Below are positions 6,366 through 7,456 of a stretch of DNA of 7,456 nt, in pieces. How positions within the stretch are numbered: the first letter of the stretch is position 1; the number at the start of each line of letters is the position of its first letter. The notes beneath the pieces were generated by a model. That model saw only the letters and a list, made by a program, of their open reading frames with translations, did no database searches and was not told the DNA's origin. Source of the stretch: Gammaproteobacteria bacterium (GTDB lineage: Bacteria; Pseudomonadota; Gammaproteobacteria; PS1; Pseudothioglobaceae); contig JAQRMT010000073.1 in NCBI GenBank assembly GCA_028599035.1, forward strand, positions 1 through 7,456. Reading direction: 5' to 3'. Made by a program: the position numbers and the translations under genes.

Positions 6366-6641
6366 TTAACCGTTTACAGCTTCTTTAAGCACTTTGCCTG
6401 CTTTAAATGCAGCCACTTTAGAAGCTTTGATTTGAATCGTAGCACCTGTTTGTGGGTTACGACCTGTGCGTGCTGCACGGTCTCTAACAACAAAAGAACC
6501 AAAGCCAGTCAATTGCACACCATCGCCTTTAGACATGGCGCCAGAAATAGCGTCAGTTGTGGCGTTTAATGCACGACCTGCATCTGCTTTAGAAAGATTT
6601 GCTGCTGATGCGATTGCATCAATTAATTCAGATTTATTCAT
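6366..6641 (-). CDS. hupB: DNA-binding protein HU (beta-type)
   Basis: HU is a small dimeric nucleoid protein that bends DNA without strict sequence specificity and affects supercoiling, replication and transcription. The product has 91 residues, the usual length. The N-terminal helical dimerisation part (MNKSELIDAIA, SKADAGRAL) is followed by the signature GFGSFVVRDRAARTGRNPQTG at 46-66, with the intercalating proline P63 at the tip of the DNA-binding arm. It ends in the family's C-terminal helix (FKAGKVLKEAVN). A strong Shine-Dalgarno, GAGGAG (6648-6653), lies 6 nt before the ATG. A near-consensus promoter and a leader of about 100 nt precede it, as expected for an abundant protein. It heads the hupB-rlmN-ORF-ispG block, with a terminator that should make hupB mRNA far more abundant than the rest. 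The paralogue letter is by resemblance; hupA versus hupB cannot be fixed from one copy. Confidence 0.95.
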   Translation of the reverse strand: MNKSELIDAIASAANLSKADAGRALNATTDAISGAMSKGDGVQLTGFGSFVVRDRAARTGRNPQTGATIQIKASKVAAFKAGKVLKEAVNG

Positions 6642-6744
6642 ATTTATCTCCTCGAAGGTTTTTATTAAAAAAAAATACTAAAAGTTCTTACCTATACGGG
6701 AGACGAAAACAATGAATTTTCCATTTACATCTCAACATTTAGTG
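6642..6744 (-). promoter_or_regulatory. Leader of about 100 nt before hupB
   Basis: The stretch between the predicted start site (about 6744) and the hupB ATG has no gene. On the minus strand it holds a run of nine T (6667-6675) preceded only by weak hairpins, then the GAGGAG Shine-Dalgarno. No known riboswitch is recognisable. Confidence 0.45.
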
Positions 6745-6750
6745 CTCATA

Positions 6751-6780
6751 ATTATAGACAGAAAAATGCCTTTGTGTCAA
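6751..6780 (-). promoter_or_regulatory. Near-consensus sigma70 promoter of hupB
   Basis: On the minus strand a perfect TTGACA (6775-6780) and a perfect TATAAT (6751-6756) are separated by 18 bp. The predicted start is near 6744. It is the strongest promoter in the window and is oriented into hupB. Confidence 0.88.
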
Positions 6781-6800
6781 TGTTTTTCAATAAAAGGCAT
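6766..6800. repeat. 8-bp inverted repeat over the hupB promoter
   Basis: ATGCCTTT (6766-6773) and AAAGGCAT (6793-6800) are perfect inverted arms 19 bp apart that straddle the hupB -35. On the minus strand the downstream arm is followed by TTTTT, so it may be a second, weak terminator for smpB. It could equally be a protein-binding dyad. Confidence 0.4.
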
Positions 6801-6825
6801 AAAAAAATAAGTTTTTTTTACTTAT
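6801..6825 (-). terminator. Intrinsic terminator of smpB
   Basis: On the minus strand ATAAGT, a loop of seven A, and ACTTAT (6807-6825) form a 6-bp AT-rich stem followed by a run of T (6801-6807). The 5' arm begins inside the last histidine codon and includes the lysine codon and the start of the smpB TAA stop. The stem is weak, so termination may be incomplete. Confidence 0.6.
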
Positions 6826-7297
6826 GACTCTCTTTTAACGCCCTTTGTTTGTCTCTTTTCCAGTCTTTTTCTTTAATATCTTGTCGCTTATCATGCGATT
6901 TTTTTCCTTTAGCCACACCGATTTCTAGCTTTACCTTGCCTTTAGACCAATACAATTTGAGCGGCACAACGGTAGCACCTTTCTGATTGACTTTATCTTT
7001 GATACGATTAATTTCTAAACGGTGTAATAATAGTTTTCGTGTTCGTATTGGGTCTGCTTTAACATGTGTAGAAGCATTTTTCAAGGGAGAAATGTGGCTA
7101 CCAAACAAAAACAACTCATTATTTTTTAAAATAACATAGCTTTCTTTAATCTGCACTTTATTATCTCGCAGACTTTTTACCTCCCAGCCCTCTAAAGAAA
7201 CACCAACCTCAAGCGTTTGTTCGATAAAATAGTCATGTCGTGCTTTTTTATTGACAACAATCGTATTTAAACTTGTTTTTTTATTTTTCTTTGCCAT
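6818..7297 (-). CDS. smpB: SsrA-binding protein SmpB (trans-translation)
   Basis: SmpB binds tmRNA (ssrA), mimics the anticodon arm and brings tmRNA to the A site of stalled ribosomes, so that nascent chains are tagged and ribosomes recycled. The product has 159 residues, as in E. coli (160). Family features in order are NKKARHDYFIEQTLEVG (16-32), LEGWEVKSLR (35-44), FLFGSHISP (63-71), DPIRTRKLLLH (82-92), and IGVAKGKKSHDKR (126-138). A basic C-terminal tail (139-159) with W146 becomes helical in the decoding centre. The ATG at 7295-7297 matches the family N terminus (MxKK, about 16 residues before the NKxAR motif). A weak AGAG lies about 9 nt upstream. The start codon overlaps that of the divergent ratA by two bases, so its promoter must lie inside the ratA coding sequence. 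No tmRNA gene is in the window. Confidence 0.97.
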   Translation of the reverse strand: MAKKNKKTSLNTIVVNKKARHDYFIEQTLEVGVSLEGWEVKSLRDNKVQIKESYVILKNNELFLFGSHISPLKNASTHVKADPIRTRKLLLHRLEINRIKDKVNQKGATVVPLKLYWSKGKVKLEIGVAKGKKSHDKRQDIKEKDWKRDKQRALKESHK

Positions 7298-7456
7298 GCA
7301 TAAAATCTCTAAAAGTGCTATCGTGCCTTACTCGTGCAGGCAAATGTATCAATTGGTTAATAAAATTGACGAATACCCGCAATTTTTAAACTGGTGCTCA
7401 TCTGCGTGTATTTTAAATCAAACTGAGGATGAAGTTACCGCTTCGGTGAGTATTAA
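7296..7456 (+). CDS. ratA: RatA/YfjG family START-domain protein, 5' part only
   Basis: The first 53 codons are present and the frame runs off the window end without a stop. The translation begins MHKISKSAIVPYSCRQMYQL and continues VNKIDEYPQFLNWCSSACIL, which closely follows E. coli RatA (MPQISRTALVPYSAEQMYQL, then the YPQFLPGC region). RatA belongs to the polyketide cyclase/START (Coq10-like) family. In E. coli it has been reported to interfere with 70S ribosome association, while the Coq10 relatives bind ubiquinone, so its physiological role is debated. In E. coli it is also the divergent neighbour of smpB, which supports the assignment. Here the ATG at 7296-7298 overlaps the smpB start codon. 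The upstream sequence is T-rich with no Shine-Dalgarno. A TTGACA at 7251-7256 lacks a matching -10. Confidence 0.9.
   Translation, partial: MHKISKSAIVPYSCRQMYQLVNKIDEYPQFLNWCSSACILNQTEDEVTASVSI

Noticed and set aside
7201..7295. Full sigma70 promoter for ratA inside smpB
   Set aside because: TTGACA at 7251-7256 is perfect, but no acceptable -10 occurs 16-18 bp downstream; the isolated TAAAAT at 7225-7230 lacks a -35.

Overview
The window reads as a compact, AT-rich, gene-dense piece of a gammaproteobacterial chromosome. The proteins resemble E. coli counterparts closely in the core enzymes: Dxs, IspG with cluster ligands at the same residue numbers as E. coli, RlmN, SmpB, RatA and HU. The low GC, tiny intergenic gaps, stop-overlapping terminators and a decayed rRNA methyltransferase gene suggest a streamlined or host-associated lineage, for example relatives of the SUP05/thioautotrophic symbionts. 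That placement is an inference from composition and style, not a proven assignment.

Layout, left to right. A C-terminal remnant of rsmB (16S rRNA m5C methyltransferase) lies on the minus strand at 38-430. It stops abruptly beside a pair of inverted REP-like palindromes (about 440-500) and a strong hairpin terminator (503-532) that closes trhO (531-1502, minus; tRNA U34 hydroxylase). A 93-bp divergent promoter gap separates trhO from dxs (1596-3398, plus; first enzyme of the MEP isoprenoid pathway). dxs is coupled by an ATGA overlap to a DUF2062 membrane protein gene (3395-3889). That gene collides tail-to-tail with ispG (3886-4962, minus; a late MEP enzyme), with a 15-bp perfect inverted repeat spanning both stop codons.

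On the minus strand, hupB (HU) > rlmN > a 94-codon membrane protein gene > ispG form one ordered block. The last three genes are joined by ATGA overlaps, and a UUCG-loop terminator sits between hupB and rlmN. hupB has a near-consensus sigma70 promoter (6751-6780). Upstream, smpB (6818-7297, minus) and ratA (7296 to window end, plus) start head-to-head and share the tetranucleotide CATG.

The genes cover isoprenoid synthesis (dxs, ispG), RNA modification (rsmB remnant, trhO, rlmN), ribosome rescue and ribosome-associated function (smpB, ratA), nucleoid structure (hupB) and two membrane proteins of unclear role. I see no CRISPR array, tRNA, rRNA, intact transposase, prophage or defence system, and no clear undescribed multi-gene system. 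The most interesting items are architectural: the REP-flanked rsmB break, the shared coding and terminator palindrome at 3870-3905, the zero-gap smpB/ratA starts, and the unknown small membrane protein in the place where E. coli carries pilF-rodZ.
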